Shown piece after piece: positions 38,791 through 48,679 of a stretch of DNA of 64,000 bases. The stretch spans positions 496,001-560,000 of the forward strand of contig NZ_JABULH010000002.1 in assembly GCF_013328205.1 (NCBI RefSeq), read 5' to 3'. The notes beneath the pieces were generated by a model. The model was not told where the DNA came from and made no database searches. It was given only the letters and a program-made list of their open reading frames with translations. The translations under genes and the position numbers were made by a program. Position 1 is the first letter of the stretch. Every line of letters begins with the position of its first letter. The DNA is from Sphingomonas hominis (lineage in GTDB: Bacteria; Pseudomonadota; Alphaproteobacteria; Sphingomonadales; Sphingomonadaceae).

Positions 38791-39497
38791 TGGGTCACAA
38801 GAGCAACCCCATCGGTCTGCGCCTGCAGATCAACCGCACCTGGGACAGCCGCTGGTTCGCGGAAGGTCAGGATTACGGTCGCCTGTTGCTGGAGGATCTG
38901 AAGATCCGCAGCTACATCATGAAGACGCTGCCGCAGGCGGCGATCTCCAAGGTGGTGATCGAGCGTCCGGCCAAGCTGTGCCGCATCTCCGTCTTCGCTG
39001 CACGCCCCGGCGTGATCATCGGCAAGAAGGGCACCGACATCGAGCGTCTGCGCAAGGTGATCGGTGGCATGACGGCATCCGACGTGTCGCTGAACATCGT
39101 CGAGATCCGTAAGCCCGAGGTCGACGCCAAGCTCGTCGCGCAGGGTATCGCCGATCAGCTCGAGCGTCGTATCGCCTTCCGTCGTGCGATGAAGCGCGCG
39201 GTGCAGTCGGCGATGCGCCTGGGTGCCGATGGCATCCGCGTTGCCTGCGGTGGCCGCCTGGGCGGCGCCGAGATCGCGCGTTCGGAGAGCTATCGTGAGG
39301 GCCGGGTGCCGCTGCACACGCTGCGCGCCAACCTCGACTATGCCGAAGCGCAGGCGCACACCGCTTACGGTGTGTGCGGCGTCAAGGTGTGGGTGTTCAA
39401 GGGCGAGATCCTCGGCCACGACCCGATGGCGCAGGACCGGCTGATGATGGAGGCCCAGACCTCCGGCGTGCGCCCCGCGCGCGACGATCGCCGCTAA
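38790..39497 (+). CDS. rpsC: 30S ribosomal protein S3
   Basis: 235 residues with an N-terminal [23 protein letters not shown], the KH-domain loop [12 protein letters not shown] and a C-terminal [15 protein letters not shown]3 forms the mRNA entry pore. Confidence 0.97.
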   Translation: MGHKSNPIGLRLQINRTWDSRWFAEGQDYGRLLLEDLKIRSYIMKTLPQAAISKVVIERPAKLCRISVFAARPGVIIGKKGTDIERLRKVIGGMTASDVSLNIVEIRKPEVDAKLVAQGIADQLERRIAFRRAMKRAVQSAMRLGADGIRVACGGRLGGAEIARSESYREGRVPLHTLRANLDYAEAQAHTAYGVCGVKVWVFKGEILGHDPMAQDRLMMEAQTSGVRPARDDRR

Positions 39498-39512
39498 GGC
39501 TTAGGACAGAAC

Positions 39513-39947
39513 ATGCTGCAACCAAAGCGCACCAAGTTCCGCAAGGCGTTCAAGGGCCGTATCCACGGCGACGCCAAGGGCGGCACGGCCCTCAACTTCG
39601 GCTCGTACGGGCTGAAGGCGATGGAGCCGGAACGCATCACCGCGCGTCAGATCGAGGCGGCTCGCCGCGCGATCACGCGTCACATCAAGCGCCAGGGCCG
39701 TCTCTGGATCCGCATCTTCCCGGACGTTCCCGTTTCGTCGAAGCCGGCCGAAGTCCGCATGGGCTCGGGCAAGGGTTCGCCGGAGTTCTGGGCCGCCCGC
39801 GTCAAGCCGGGCCGGATCCTGTTCGAACTCGACGGCGTCGAGGGCAAGATCGCCGCGGAGGCGTTCGAGCGCGCCGCGATGAAGCTGCCGATCAAGACCA
39901 AGGTGGTGGCGCGTCTGGGCGACACGTCGCACCTGGGAGGCGAGTAA
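39513..39947 (+). CDS. rplP: 50S ribosomal protein L16
   Basis: 144 residues; [77 protein letters not shown] are diagnostic in pattern. L16 organises the A-site side of the 50S. Spacer of 15 nt from rpsC; GGACAGAAC precedes the ATG. Confidence 0.96.
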   Translation: MLQPKRTKFRKAFKGRIHGDAKGGTALNFGSYGLKAMEPERITARQIEAARRAITRHIKRQGRLWIRIFPDVPVSSKPAEVRMGSGKGSPEFWAARVKPGRILFELDGVEGKIAAEAFERAAMKLPIKTKVVARLGDTSHLGGE

Positions 39948-39948
39948 G

Positions 39949-40155
39949 ATGGCGAAGAACAAGAGCGATTTCGCTGGTCAGACCGATGACCAGCTCGGCG
40001 AGAACCTGGGCCTGCTGAAGCGCGAGCAGTTCAACCTGCGCTTTCAGGCGGCGACCAACCAGCTCGAGAAGCCGAGCCGCGTGCGCGAGGTCCGCAAGGA
40101 CATCGCCCGCATCAAGACCCAGCAGGCGCAGCGCAACGCTGCCGCTGGCAAGTAA
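39949..40155 (+). CDS. rpmC: 50S ribosomal protein L29
   Basis: 68 residues: [45 protein letters not shown] two-helix protein near the tunnel exit. It begins 1 nt after the rplP stop. Confidence 0.95.
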   Translation: MAKNKSDFAGQTDDQLGENLGLLKREQFNLRFQAATNQLEKPSRVREVRKDIARIKTQQAQRNAAAGK

Positions 40156-40168
40156 GAGGACGAGAGAC

Positions 40169-40441
40169 ATGCCGAAGCGCGTGCTGACCGGGGTGATCGT
40201 CTCGGACAAGGGCGAGAAGACGGTGGTCGTCAACGTGGAGCGCAAGGTCAAGCACCCGCTCTACGGCAAGATCATCCGCCGTTCGAAGAAGTACCACGCC
40301 CATGACGAGGCGAACGAGTACAAGCAGGGCGAGACCGTGCGCATCGAAGAGACTGCGCCGATGTCGAAGCTCAAGAACTGGAAGGTGGTCGAGCGGGTCA
40401 ACACCCATGCGACGCCGGAACGGGTCGACGTCGACGCATAA
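40169..40441 (+). CDS. rpsQ: 30S ribosomal protein S17
   Basis: 90 residues; [46 protein letters not shown] and [19 protein letters not shown]. Primary 16S rRNA-binding protein. A 250-nt spacer then separates it from rplN, whereas most genes of the cluster touch. Confidence 0.96.
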   Translation: MPKRVLTGVIVSDKGEKTVVVNVERKVKHPLYGKIIRRSKKYHAHDEANEYKQGETVRIEETAPMSKLKNWKVVERVNTHATPERVDVDA

Positions 40442-40567
40442 TGCGTCGGGCGTGAGAGCCCTTGGCTCGTTTCGTGCAGGGTCTGCTTCGTGCAGAGACC
40501 ACATGAGCGAACGAAGGGGCGACGTAGCGATCGAGGCGTAGGTCCACCGCGGGCTTGCGTTTCGTCG

Positions 40568-40592
40568 CCGGGGCGGTTACCGGACCGCTCCC
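40568..40592 (+). other. hairpin in the rpsQ-rplN spacer
   Basis: GGGGCGGT/ACCGCTCC (8 bp, one G-T pair) around TTACCGG-type loop sequence lies mid-spacer, 100 nt before rplN. I see no gene in 40442-40691; TTATTTTGGGCGG near 40636 is the only T-rich stretch. Confidence 0.35.
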
Positions 40593-40691
40593 CCTGGTGC
40601 AGGCCCGTCCAGAACGGTCGCCCGCGCCGGGGGTCGTTATTTTGGGCGGGGTTGGGTCGGTATCCACCCCATTGGACAAGGAATTGGGTCA

Positions 40692-41060
40692 ATGATCCAG
40701 ATGCAGTCGAACCTCGACGTCGCTGACAACAGCGGCGCGAAGCGTGTGCAGTGCATCAAGGTGCTGGGCGGCTCCAAGCGTCGTACGGCCGGCGTGGGCG
40801 ACATCATCGTCGTCTCCGTCAAGGAAGCACAGCCGCGCGGCCGCGTGAAGAAGGGCGACGTTCACCGCGCCGTGATCGTGCGTACCGCCAAGGACATTCG
40901 CCGCGCCGATGGCTCGGTGATCCGCTTCGACGGCAATGCCGCGGTGCTGGTCAACAAGAACGAGGAGCCGATCGGCACCCGTATCTTCGGGCCGGTCGTG
41001 CGCGAGCTGCGTGGCCGCGGCCACATGAAGGTCATCAGCCTGGCGCCGGAGGTGCTGTGA
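40692..41060 (+). CDS. rplN: 50S ribosomal protein L14
   Basis: 122 residues; [49 protein letters not shown] and [17 protein letters not shown]. First gene of the spc block; L14 is at the subunit interface (silencing factor RsfS site). Overlaps rplX by 1 nt. Confidence 0.97.
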   Translation: MIQMQSNLDVADNSGAKRVQCIKVLGGSKRRTAGVGDIIVVSVKEAQPRGRVKKGDVHRAVIVRTAKDIRRADGSVIRFDGNAAVLVNKNEEPIGTRIFGPVVRELRGRGHMKVISLAPEVL

Positions 41061-41383
41061 TGAGCAACGTGAAGATGAAGATCAAGAAGGGTGATCAGGT
41101 CATCGTCCTGTCGGGCAAGGACAAGGGCAAGACCGGTACGGTCACGCTCGCCAGCCCGCGCGACCAGAAGGTCGTGGTCGGCGGCATCAACGTCGCGACC
41201 CGCCACCGCAAGCCGAGCCAGGCGCAGCCGCAGGGCGGCCTGGAGCGCATCGAAGCGCCGCTGCACGTCTCCAAGGTCGCGCACGTGACCGCCGACGGCA
41301 AGCCGACGCGCGTGCGTTACGAGATGCAGGACGGGAAGAAGGTCCGCGTCGCGGTCAAGACCGGGAGCAAGATCGATGGCTGA
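41060..41383 (+). CDS. rplX: 50S ribosomal protein L24
   Basis: 107 residues; [24 protein letters not shown] (KOW motif), [37 protein letters not shown]24 initiates 50S assembly. ATG 41060 overlaps the rplN stop (TGATG); the end overlaps rplE by 8 nt. Confidence 0.96.
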   Translation: MSNVKMKIKKGDQVIVLSGKDKGKTGTVTLASPRDQKVVVGGINVATRHRKPSQAQPQGGLERIEAPLHVSKVAHVTADGKPTRVRYEMQDGKKVRVAVKTGSKIDG

Positions 41384-41963
41384 TTACAAGCCCCGCATGA
41401 AGTCGATGTACGACGACTCGATCGCGAAGGCGATGACCGAGAAGTTCGGGTACAAGAACGTGCTCGAGGTTCCGCGGATCGAGAAGATCGTGCTCAACAT
41501 GGGCGTCGGTGAGGCGACCCAGGACAAGAAGAAGGTCGAGCAGGCAGCGTCCGAGATGGAGCTGATCGCCGGCCAGAAGCCTGTCATCACCAAGGCGAAG
41601 AAGTCGATCGCGCAGTTCAAGCTGCGTGAAGGTATGCCGATCGGCGTCAAGGTGACGCTGCGTCGCGAGCGCATGTACGAGTTCCTCGACCGCTTCATCA
41701 CGATCGCGCTTCCCCGCGTCCGCGACTTTCGCGGACTCAACCCGAAGAGCTTCGACGGCCGTGGCAACTATGCGTGCGGCATTAAGGAGCAGATTGTGTT
41801 CCCCGAGATCAACTATGACCGCATCGACAAGGTGCGCGGCATGGACGTGATCGTCACGACCAGCGCGAAGACCGACGACGAGGCGCGCGAGCTGCTCCGT
41901 TTGTTCGGCTTCCCGTTCCCGCAGGAAGATGACTCGGCCGAAGCGCCGCGTCAGGCTGCGTAA
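41376..41963 (+). CDS. rplE: 50S ribosomal protein L5
   Basis: 195 residues; [52 protein letters not shown] and [24 protein letters not shown]. Binds 5S rRNA and P-site tRNA. A short acidic tail ([12 protein letters not shown]) extends past the usual end. Confidence 0.96.
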   Translation: MADYKPRMKSMYDDSIAKAMTEKFGYKNVLEVPRIEKIVLNMGVGEATQDKKKVEQAASEMELIAGQKPVITKAKKSIAQFKLREGMPIGVKVTLRRERMYEFLDRFITIALPRVRDFRGLNPKSFDGRGNYACGIKEQIVFPEINYDRIDKVRGMDVIVTTSAKTDDEARELLRLFGFPFPQEDDSAEAPRQAA

Positions 41964-41981
41964 CAAAGAGAGCTTAAGTCC

Positions 41982-42287
41982 ATGGCGAAACTGAGTTCCG
42001 TGAACAAGAACGAGCGTCGCAAGAAGCTCGTCAAGCAATATGCCCCGAAGTTCGCGAAGCTGAAGGCGATCGCGAACGACGAGTCGCTCGATGAGACCGA
42101 GCGTCTCATCGCGCGTCTCAAGATGTCCGAGCTGCCGCGCAACGCGAACCCGACCCGCATCCGCAACCGTTGCGAGATCACCGGGCGCCCGCGCGCTTAT
42201 TACCGCAAGTTCCGTCTCGCTCGCGTCATGCTGCGTGATCTGGCCAACAAGGGCCTGATCCCCGGCCTCACGAAGTCGAGCTGGTAA
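41982..42287 (+). CDS. rpsN: 30S ribosomal protein S14
   Basis: 101 residues, the long zinc-free type: [51 protein letters not shown] in pattern; only one Cys is present, so no zinc ribbon. It shapes the 30S head. GAGAGCTTAAG lies before the ATG. Confidence 0.96.
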   Translation: MAKLSSVNKNERRKKLVKQYAPKFAKLKAIANDESLDETERLIARLKMSELPRNANPTRIRNRCEITGRPRAYYRKFRLARVMLRDLANKGLIPGLTKSSW

Positions 42288-42298
42288 GGACACGACAG

Positions 42299-42694
42299 AT
42301 GGCAGTGACCGATCCCCTGGGTGATTTGCTCACCCGCATCCGCAACGGCCAGCGCGCGCGCAAGGACAGCGTCCTGTCGCCCGCCAGCAAGCTGCGGATC
42401 CGCGTTCTCGATGTGCTCCAGCGCGAAGGCTACATCCGTGGCTACAGCGACGAAGAGATGGGCCCCGCCAAGGGCGTCCGCATCGAGCTCAAGTATTTCG
42501 AAGGCCAGCCCGCGATCAAGCACGTGGCGCGTGTCTCGAAGCCCGGCCGCCGCGTCTACTCGGGCAGCCAGGAGCTTCCCCGCGTGATGAACGGCCTGGG
42601 CATCACCATCGTCTCGACGCCGCGCGGCGTGCTCTCGGATGCCGAGGCACGCGAGCAGAACGTCGGTGGCGAAGTGCTGGCGGAGGTGTTCTGA
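42299..42694 (+). CDS. rpsH: 30S ribosomal protein S8
   Basis: 131 residues; [33 protein letters not shown] and [20 protein letters not shown]. In E. coli S8 represses the spc operon by binding a 16S-like site in rplE mRNA; no such site was identified here. The stop overlaps the rplF ATG. Confidence 0.96.
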   Translation: MAVTDPLGDLLTRIRNGQRARKDSVLSPASKLRIRVLDVLQREGYIRGYSDEEMGPAKGVRIELKYFEGQPAIKHVARVSKPGRRVYSGSQELPRVMNGLGITIVSTPRGVLSDAEAREQNVGGEVLAEVF

Positions 42695-43227
42695 TGAGCC
42701 GCATCGGTAAAAAGGCAGTTCCGGTTCCTGCCGGCGTTTCCGCCGACATCGCCGGCCGCGTGCTGAGCGTGAAGGGTCCCAAGGGCACCCTCACCATGCC
42801 GCTCGCCGACGAGATCACCTATGACGTCCAGCAGGACGGCATCTCGGTGCAGCCGGCAAACGACACGAAGCGCGCGCGCGCGTTCTGGGGCATGCAGCGT
42901 ACGCTGGTGCAGAACCTGGTGACGGGCGTGACGACGGGCTTTTCCAAGAAGCTGGTCATCACCGGCGTCGGCTACCGTGCTGCTGCACAGGGCCGCAACC
43001 TGAAGCTGCAGCTCGGCTACAGCCACGACGTCAACATCGACGTGCCCGAGGGCATCGAGGTGAAGACGCCGGACGCCACCACCGTCGAGATCAGCGGTGC
43101 GGACAAGCAGAAGGTGGGCCAGCTCGCCGCCGAGATCCGCCGCTGGCGCAAGCCGGAGCCGTACAAGGGCAAGGGCATCAAGTACGACGGCGAGTTCATC
43201 TTCCGTAAGGAAGGAAAGAAGAAGTGA
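42694..43227 (+). CDS. rplF: 50S ribosomal protein L6
   Basis: 177 residues; [57 protein letters not shown] and the C-terminal [26 protein letters not shown]6 lies beside the factor-binding site. Confidence 0.97.
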   Translation: MSRIGKKAVPVPAGVSADIAGRVLSVKGPKGTLTMPLADEITYDVQQDGISVQPANDTKRARAFWGMQRTLVQNLVTGVTTGFSKKLVITGVGYRAAAQGRNLKLQLGYSHDVNIDVPEGIEVKTPDATTVEISGADKQKVGQLAAEIRRWRKPEPYKGKGIKYDGEFIFRKEGKKK

Positions 43228-43580
43228 CCAAGGGCCTTTCGCTTTTCGAGAAGCGGCGTCGCCGCAACCGCACCGCGCTGCGCGCGCGCGCGGGTACGCG
43301 TCCGCGCCTGTCGGTTCACCGTTCGGGCAAGCACATCTACGCGCAGGTCATTGACGACGAGGCCGGCCGCACGGTGGCTTCGGCTTCGACGCTGGAGAAG
43401 GACGTGCGCGACACGTCGGGCGCCAACATCTCGGCCGCAACCGACGTCGGTCGTCGCGTAGCCGAGAAGGCCAAGGCGGCGGGCGTGACGCAGGTCGTGT
43501 TCGATCGTGGCGGCTTCCTTTTTCACGGCCGGGTGAAGGCGTTGGCGGAAGCCGCGCGTGAAGCCGGACTGGAGTTCTAA
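43224..43580 (+). CDS. rplR: 50S ribosomal protein L18
   Basis: 118 residues, GTG start inside GTGA overlapping the rplF stop. [47 protein letters not shown] and [28 protein letters not shown]. Binds 5S rRNA with L5. Confidence 0.95.
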   Translation: MTKGLSLFEKRRRRNRTALRARAGTRPRLSVHRSGKHIYAQVIDDEAGRTVASASTLEKDVRDTSGANISAATDVGRRVAEKAKAAGVTQVVFDRGGFLFHGRVKALAEAAREAGLEF

Positions 43581-43584
43581 GAAC

Positions 43585-44418
43585 ATGGCAGACGAGAACC
43601 AGCAGGCGGGCGAGCCGATGGCGGCAACCGCGCCGCAGGACGCCGGCCAGAGCGCCGGCACCAACGCCGGTGGCCAGGCCAATGGCGGCCAGGGTGGCGG
43701 CAACCAGGGCGGCGGCTACGGCGGCGGTCAGGGTGGCGGCAACCGCGGCGGCCAGGGTGGCGGTCGTGGCGGTCCGGGTGGCAACCGCGGTCGCGGTGGT
43801 CCGGGCGGCAACAACCGTGGTGGTCGTGGCGGCCCCGGTGGTCGTCGTGACGACCGTCGTGGCGGGCAGGACGATGGTGGCGAGGAGTTGATCGAGAAGC
43901 TCGTCCACATCAACCGCGTGTCGAAGACGGTGAAGGGCGGCAAGCGCTTCGGCTTCGCAGCGCTCGTCGTCGTCGGCGACGGCAAGGGCCGCGTGGGCTT
44001 CGGTCACGGCAAGGCGCGCGAGGTGCCGGAGGCAATCTCGAAGGCGACGGCCGCGGCGAAGAAGAAGATGCTGCGCGTTCCGCTCAAGGAAGGCCGCACG
44101 CTGCACCATGACGGCAACGGTCACTTCGGCGCAGGCCGCGTGACGGTCCGCTCGGCACCGTCGGGCACCGGGATCATCGCGGGCGGCCCGATGCGCGCCA
44201 TCTTCGAGAGCCTGGGCGTTCACGACGTCGTGACCAAGTCGGTCGGCACGTCCAACCCGTACAACATGATCCGCGCGACGTTCGAGGCACTGGGCGAGCA
44301 GACCTCGCCCAAGGCCGTCGCACAGCGCCGCGGCAAGAAGATCGCGGACCTGCTCGGTCGCGGCGCCGGCGCTGACGCGCAGACCGCCGAGGCCGAAGCC
44401 GCGGCGATCGTGGAGTAA
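43585..44418 (+). CDS. rpsE: 30S ribosomal protein S5 with Gly/Arg-rich N-terminal extension
   Basis: 277 residues against about 167 in E. coli. Residues about 1-99 are a low-complexity extension: an acidic/Gln start, then GGQ/GGN/RGG repeats (residues about 29-97). The normal S5 begins at about residue 100 ([56 protein letters not shown]), followed by an Ala-rich tail. S5 lines the mRNA channel and affects fidelity. ATG 43585 lies 4 nt after the rplR stop. The extension is probably disordered and could bind RNA; that is inference. Confidence 0.94.
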   Translation: MADENQQAGEPMAATAPQDAGQSAGTNAGGQANGGQGGGNQGGGYGGGQGGGNRGGQGGGRGGPGGNRGRGGPGGNNRGGRGGPGGRRDDRRGGQDDGGEELIEKLVHINRVSKTVKGGKRFGFAALVVVGDGKGRVGFGHGKAREVPEAISKATAAAKKKMLRVPLKEGRTLHHDGNGHFGAGRVTVRSAPSGTGIIAGGPMRAIFESLGVHDVVTKSVGTSNPYNMIRATFEALGEQTSPKAVAQRRGKKIADLLGRGAGADAQTAEAEAAAIVE

Positions 44419-44424
44419 CCAGAC

Positions 44425-44604
44425 ATGGCGACCATCAAGATCAAGCAGACCGGCTCGCCGATCCGCCGCACCGGCGACCAGCGCGCGACGCTGATCGGCC
44501 TCGGCCTCAACAAGATGCACAAGGTCTCGGAGCTGCAGGACAGCCCCGAGGTCCGCGGGATGATCCGCAAGGTGCACCACATGGTCGAGGTGCAGGAGGG
44601 CTGA
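44425..44604 (+). CDS. rpmD: 50S ribosomal protein L30
   Basis: 59 residues: [20 protein letters not shown] then [13 protein letters not shown] and [12 protein letters not shown] complete small L30, 6 nt after rpsE. An intrinsic terminator follows 32 nt downstream of its stop. Confidence 0.95.
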   Translation: MATIKIKQTGSPIRRTGDQRATLIGLGLNKMHKVSELQDSPEVRGMIRKVHHMVEVQEG

Positions 44605-44636
44605 GCCTTCCTCACCTTTATCGGTGACAGAATAAG

Positions 44637-44671
44637 GGAAGGGGGCTAAGCGGCCCCCTTCCTTTTCCTTT
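44637..44671 (+). terminator. intrinsic terminator between rpmD and rplO
   Basis: GGAAGGGGGC/GCCCCCTTCC, a perfect 10-bp stem with a 6-nt loop, directly followed by TTTTCCTTT. It stands inside the spc operon, 32 nt after rpmD and 32 nt before rplO. Confidence 0.8.
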
Positions 44672-44702
44672 AGCGCGACAAAAGCGAAAGCGAGTGCATT
44701 TC

Positions 44703-45221
44703 ATGAAGCTCAACGAACTCCGCGACAACGAAGGTGCCCGCAAGTCCCGCATGCGCGTGGGCCGTGGCATCGGCTCGGGCAAGGGCAAGACCGCCGGCCG
44801 CGGCCAGAAGGGTCAGAAGAGCCGCGAAGGCGTCTCGATCGCCGGCTTCGAGGGCGGCCAAATGCCGCTCCACATGCGTCTGCCGAAGCGCGGCTTCAAC
44901 AACATCTTCGCCAAGGATTATGCCGAGGTGAACCTGGGCGCGATCCAGAAGGCGATCGAGTCGGGCAAGCTGACCGCGACCGACATCGACCATGCGGCGC
45001 TGAAGGCGGCCGGCTTGGCGCGCGGTGGCAAGGACGGCGTGCGTCTGCTCGGCAAGGGCGAGTTGACCTCGGCGCTGAACTTCACCGTGGCAGGCGTCTC
45101 CGCCGGCGCGCGTGAAGCGGTCGAGAAGGCCGGTGGCTCGGTCAACGTGCCCGAGATCGTGCCGGCCGCGGAGAAGGCCAAGGCCAAGCACCGCACCGGC
45201 CGCGCCGCCCCGCGCGCGTGA
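44703..45221 (+). CDS. rplO: 50S ribosomal protein L15
   Basis: 172 residues; [42 protein letters not shown] and [19 protein letters not shown] are typical. A late 50S assembly protein. ATG 44703 matches the family start (GTG 44694 is an alternative). The terminator just upstream means expression may need read-through or its own promoter. Confidence 0.96.
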   Translation: MKLNELRDNEGARKSRMRVGRGIGSGKGKTAGRGQKGQKSREGVSIAGFEGGQMPLHMRLPKRGFNNIFAKDYAEVNLGAIQKAIESGKLTATDIDHAALKAAGLARGGKDGVRLLGKGELTSALNFTVAGVSAGAREAVEKAGGSVNVPEIVPAAEKAKAKHRTGRAAPRA

Positions 45222-45228
45222 TTGTTGC

Positions 45229-45250
45229 GCCCCGGCCACGCTGCCGGGGC
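45229..45250 (+). other. hairpin after rplO
   Basis: GCCCCGGC/GCCGGGGC, perfect 8-bp stem with a 6-nt loop, 7 nt after the rplO stop, without a T tract. The rest of the 180-nt spacer to secY shows no gene. Confidence 0.4.
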
Positions 45251-45401
45251 AGACAACACCGGCCGCTCGGGCTCTAGAATAGACACGGCACGTGATGTGC
45301 CTATATGAGCGGCGGGGTGGCATGGGCTTCCCCGCCGCTTTTGTTTGGATTCGCGCGCCGTCGAGTGCCGCGACATCCCGGTTCCAGGACATGCGACAAC
45401 G

Positions 45402-46766
45402 ATGGCATCCGTAGCCAACAATATGGCCTCCAGCGTCAGTCTGGCGAAGTTCGCGCAGGCGACCGACCTCAAGAAGCGGCTGTGGTTCACGATCGGCGCG
45501 CTGATCGTCTTCCGCCTACTCAGCTACGTGCCGTTGCCGGGCGTCGACGCGACCGCGCTCGGCCTGCTGGCGGACCAGACCAAGGGCGGCGTGCTCGACT
45601 TCTTCAACACCTTCTCGGGTGGTTCGCTCAGCCGGATGAGCCTGATCGCGCTGGGTGTGATGCCGTACATCACCGCCTCGATCGTGGTGCAGCTCGCGAC
45701 CTCGCTGTCGCCGCAGCTCGCCGCGATCAAGAAGGAAGGCGAGAGCGGGCGCAAGAAGCTCAACCAGTACACCCGCTACGGCACTGTCGCACTGACCGCG
45801 GTACAGGGGTATTTCATCGCCGTCGGCCTTGAGACGCTCGGCGCGAACTCCGGCATCCAGGCGGTGGTCGAGCCTGGCATGCTGTTCCGCATCAACGCGG
45901 TCGTGTCGCTGATCGGCGGTACGATGTTCCTGATGTGGATCGGCGAGCAGATCACCAGCCGCGGCATCGGCAACGGCGTCTCGCTGATCATCATGGCGGG
46001 CATCGTCGCGCATCTGCCGACGACGATCGTCAACCTGTTGGAGGGTGGCCGTTCGGGTTCGATGAGCGCGTTCGTGCTGATCGCGATCATCGCGGTCGTT
46101 GTCGGCCTCGTGCTGCTGATCTGCTTCATGGAGCGCGCGCAGCGCCGCATCCTGATCCAATACCCGAAGCGCCAGACGCAGCGCGGTATGCAGGCGGATC
46201 GCAGCCACCTGCCGCTCAAGATCAACACCGCGGGCGTGATCCCGCCGATCTTCGCGTCGTCGCTGCTGCTGATGCCGCTGACGATCACGCAGTTCGCCGG
46301 CAACCGCGTGCAGGGTGACAGCTGGTGGGGCGACGTAATCATCAGCCTGAACCAGTACCTCCAGCACGGCGCGCCGCTGTACATGGCGCTGTATGCCGCG
46401 GGCATCATCTTCTTCTCGTTCTTCTACACCGCGGTGGTGTTCAATCCCGAGGAGACGGCCGAGAACCTCAAGCGCTACGGCGGGTTCATCCCCGGCATTC
46501 GCCCGGGCAAGAACACCGAGAACTATTTCGATTACGTGCTGACGCGCATCACCGTGATCGGTGCGGCCTATCTGACGTTCATCTGCGTGGTGCCGGAATA
46601 TCTCGTCTCGGCGCTGTCGATCCCCTTCTACCTGGGCGGCACCAGCTTGCTCATCGTCGTCAATGTAACCATGGACACGGTGACGCAGATCCAGTCGCAC
46701 CTGCTGGCGCACCAGTATGGCGACCTAATCAAGAAGTCGAAGCTGAAGGGGGCGCGTCGCCGCTGA
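45402..46766 (+). CDS. secY: preprotein translocase subunit SecY
   Basis: 454 residues with ten expected helices. ELKKRLWF-like DLKKRLWFTIGALIVFRLLSYVPLPGVD, the plug region GGSLSRMSLIALGVMPYITASIVVQL, KKEGESGRKKLNQYTRYGTV and GGFIPGIRPGKNTENYFDYVLTRIT are conserved. SecY forms the protein-conducting channel. ATG 45402 fits the sphingomonad N-terminus; ATG 45423 is possible. Confidence 0.95.
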   Translation: MASVANNMASSVSLAKFAQATDLKKRLWFTIGALIVFRLLSYVPLPGVDATALGLLADQTKGGVLDFFNTFSGGSLSRMSLIALGVMPYITASIVVQLATSLSPQLAAIKKEGESGRKKLNQYTRYGTVALTAVQGYFIAVGLETLGANSGIQAVVEPGMLFRINAVVSLIGGTMFLMWIGEQITSRGIGNGVSLIIMAGIVAHLPTTIVNLLEGGRSGSMSAFVLIAIIAVVVGLVLLICFMERAQRRILIQYPKRQTQRGMQADRSHLPLKINTAGVIPPIFASSLLLMPLTITQFAGNRVQGDSWWGDVIISLNQYLQHGAPLYMALYAAGIIFFSFFYTAVVFNPEETAENLKRYGGFIPGIRPGKNTENYFDYVLTRITVIGAAYLTFICVVPEYLVSALSIPFYLGGTSLLIVVNVTMDTVTQIQSHLLAHQYGDLIKKSKLKGARRR

Positions 46767-46807
46767 CACGCGGGGACGGGCAGGCGACAAACGGGGAGAT
46801 CGCGCGC

Positions 46808-47455
46808 GTGAACATCATCCTGCTGGGGCCGCCGGGTGCGGGCAAGGGCACGCAGTCGGAGCGGCTGGTGGCCGAGCGCGGCATGGTGCAGCTCTCGACC
46901 GGCGACATGCTGCGCGCCGCAGTGAAGGCGGGTACGCCGGTCGGCGTCCAGGCGAAGGCGGTGATGGACGCGGGCGAGCTCGTCTCCGACGCGATCGTCT
47001 CCGCGCTGATCGGTGAGCGGATGGACGCGGGTACCGGTACGGGCGCGATCTTCGACGGTTATCCGCGCACTGCGGCGCAGGCCGACGCGCTCGACCTGCT
47101 GCTCGCCGAGCGCGACCAGACGCTCGATCACGTCATCGAGCTCGAGGTGGACGAGGATGCGCTGGTCGAGCGGATCGTCGGACGCTTCACCTGCGCCAAT
47201 TGCGGCGCGGGCTATCACGACAGGTTCAAGACGCCCAAAGCAGCGGGTGTGTGCGACGTGTGCGGATCGACCGAGTTCAAGCGCCGCCCCGACGATAACG
47301 AACAGACCGTGCGCACGCGCATGGCCGAGTATCGCGCCAAGACCGCGCCGATCATCCCGATTTACGAGGCGCGCGGACTCGTCCGCCGGGTCGACGGCAT
47401 GGCCGACATCGGGGTGGTGACCGCCTCGATCGAGGCGATCCTCAACGCGGGTTGA
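46808..47455 (+). CDS. adk: adenylate kinase (long, zinc-lid type)
   Basis: 215 residues, GTG start with GGGGAG 8 nt upstream. Walker A GPPGAGKGT, STGDMLRAAV, DGYPRTAAQA and RRPDDNEQTVRTRM. The lid carries CANC...CDVC, four Cys that bind zinc in this subtype. Interconverts AMP, ADP and ATP. 41 nt after secY. Confidence 0.96.
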   Translation: MNIILLGPPGAGKGTQSERLVAERGMVQLSTGDMLRAAVKAGTPVGVQAKAVMDAGELVSDAIVSALIGERMDAGTGTGAIFDGYPRTAAQADALDLLLAERDQTLDHVIELEVDEDALVERIVGRFTCANCGAGYHDRFKTPKAAGVCDVCGSTEFKRRPDDNEQTVRTRMAEYRAKTAPIIPIYEARGLVRRVDGMADIGVVTASIEAILNAG

Positions 47456-47606
47456 AACGCGCCGCGACGACGATCGCGGCGCTGCCCAGCAGGATCATCG
47501 ACACGCAGCTGCCGAGCCCGAGCAGGCCGCCTGGCGAGACAACGACCTTGGCGCGTACTTCCACTGTGCCGATGCTGACCCTCATGATCGCGCGTTGCTG
47601 ATCCAT
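47442..47606 (-). CDS. possible small membrane protein antisense to the adk end
   Basis: A 54-residue reading frame on the minus strand (MDQQRAIMRVSIGTVEVRAK..., then a hydrophobic helix GGLLGLGSCVSMILLGSAAIVVAARF). It overlaps the adk 3' end by 14 nt. The hydrophobic helix with a basic end looks plausible for a small membrane protein, but no family was recognised and expression is unknown. Confidence 0.35.
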   Translation of the reverse strand: MDQQRAIMRVSIGTVEVRAKVVVSPGGLLGLGSCVSMILLGSAAIVVAARFNPR

Positions 47607-47804
47607 GGGCCTCTAACGCTCGCAACCAACCGCAGTGCCGGCCACGACATGACAAAGAGTTCATGCGCAGGTCACCGCCGCGACAGCCGATCGGCGGTAG
47701 AAACGCTGCATCAGATCGCCGATCGCGATGCCGGGCACCACCCCCGCCAGGTACTCCCGCGGCTCTGACTACCCGCCGCCCACACTCCCGGTGGCGTCGG
47801 GTTC

Positions 47805-47833
47805 GCCGGCGGGGACCTCGCGCTCCCGCCGGC
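47805..47833 (+). terminator. possible terminator in the adk-rpsM gap
   Basis: GCCGGCGGG/CCCGCCGGC (9 bp, 11-nt loop) followed by GCTTTCTCTC. It lies in the stretch 47456-47887, whose only other content that I can support is the small minus-strand reading frame at 47442-47606. It may end the secY-adk transcript. Confidence 0.45.
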
Positions 47834-47887
47834 GCTTTCTCTCACCCATCCTCGACAAGCAGACCCTCGCATGGCAGCGGGGCGCGC

Positions 47888-48121
47888 ATGGATGCGCTAA
47901 CCCTGTTCGGCTTCGCGGCGGTGCTGTTCATGCTCGTCTGCTACGTGCTGGAGGATCGCGCACCGTTCTGGACCTTGCTGTTCGCGCTCGGCTGCGTGGC
48001 GAGCGGGGTGTACGGTTTCCTGCAAGGCGCCTGGCCGTTCGCCATGGTGGAGATCATCTGGACATTTGTCGCGCTCCAGCGGTGGATGAAACTGAAGCGG
48101 CGGGCGGAACCAGGTGCTTGA
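47888..48121 (+). CDS. small membrane protein, CBU_0592-like
   Basis: 77 residues with three short helices: LTLFGFAAVLFMLVCYVLE, WTLLFALGCVASGVYGFLQGAWPFAMVEIIWTFVALQRWM. The spacing of GA/W-P-F-V-E-W-F resembles the small CBU_0592 family of integral membrane proteins. Function unknown. It sits between adk and rpsM, where alphaproteobacteria usually have little or nothing. Confidence 0.6.
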   Translation: MDALTLFGFAAVLFMLVCYVLEDRAPFWTLLFALGCVASGVYGFLQGAWPFAMVEIIWTFVALQRWMKLKRRAEPGA

Positions 48122-48310
48122 CTTCGCGTTTGCGCGCGCCTAGCTGATCCAGCTTCCGATACACCGGTCCCGGCGGCGCTTCGTTGCGTGCGCCGCGCTT
48201 GTGCGTCATGCGACGTATGATCAGGGAAGGGTGCGGCGGAAGCGCAATGCGACGAGATGGGGCGCGTGGCAGCCATGCCGCACCCCGTGGAGCACAGGAG
48301 AACGAATTTC

Positions 48311-48679
48311 ATGGCACGTATCGCGGGTGTCAACATCCCGACCAACAAGCGCGTGATCATCGCGCTGACCTACATCCACGGCATCGGCCCGGCGCACGCC
48401 AAGACGATTACCGAGAAGCTGAACATCGCGCCCGAGCGCCGCGTTCAGGACCTGACCGATCAGGAAGTGCTGCAGATCCGCGAAGCGATCGACGCCGATT
48501 ACACCGTCGAGGGTGATCTTCGTCGCGAGACCGCGATGAACATCAAGCGCCTGATGGACCTGGCCTGCTACCGTGGCCTGCGTCACCGCAAGGGCCTGCC
48601 GGTCCGCGGCCAGCGCACGCACACCAACGCGCGCACCCGCAAGGGCAAGGCAAAGCCGATCGCCGGCAAGAAGAAGTAA
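48311..48679 (+). CDS. rpsM: 30S ribosomal protein S13
   Basis: 122 residues; [58 protein letters not shown]13 bridges the subunits. ATG 48311 is the family start, with AGGAG upstream. A perfect 12-bp hairpin overlaps its stop codon. Confidence 0.96.
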   Translation: MARIAGVNIPTNKRVIIALTYIHGIGPAHAKTITEKLNIAPERRVQDLTDQEVLQIREAIDADYTVEGDLRRETAMNIKRLMDLACYRGLRHRKGLPVRGQRTHTNARTRKGKAKPIAGKKK

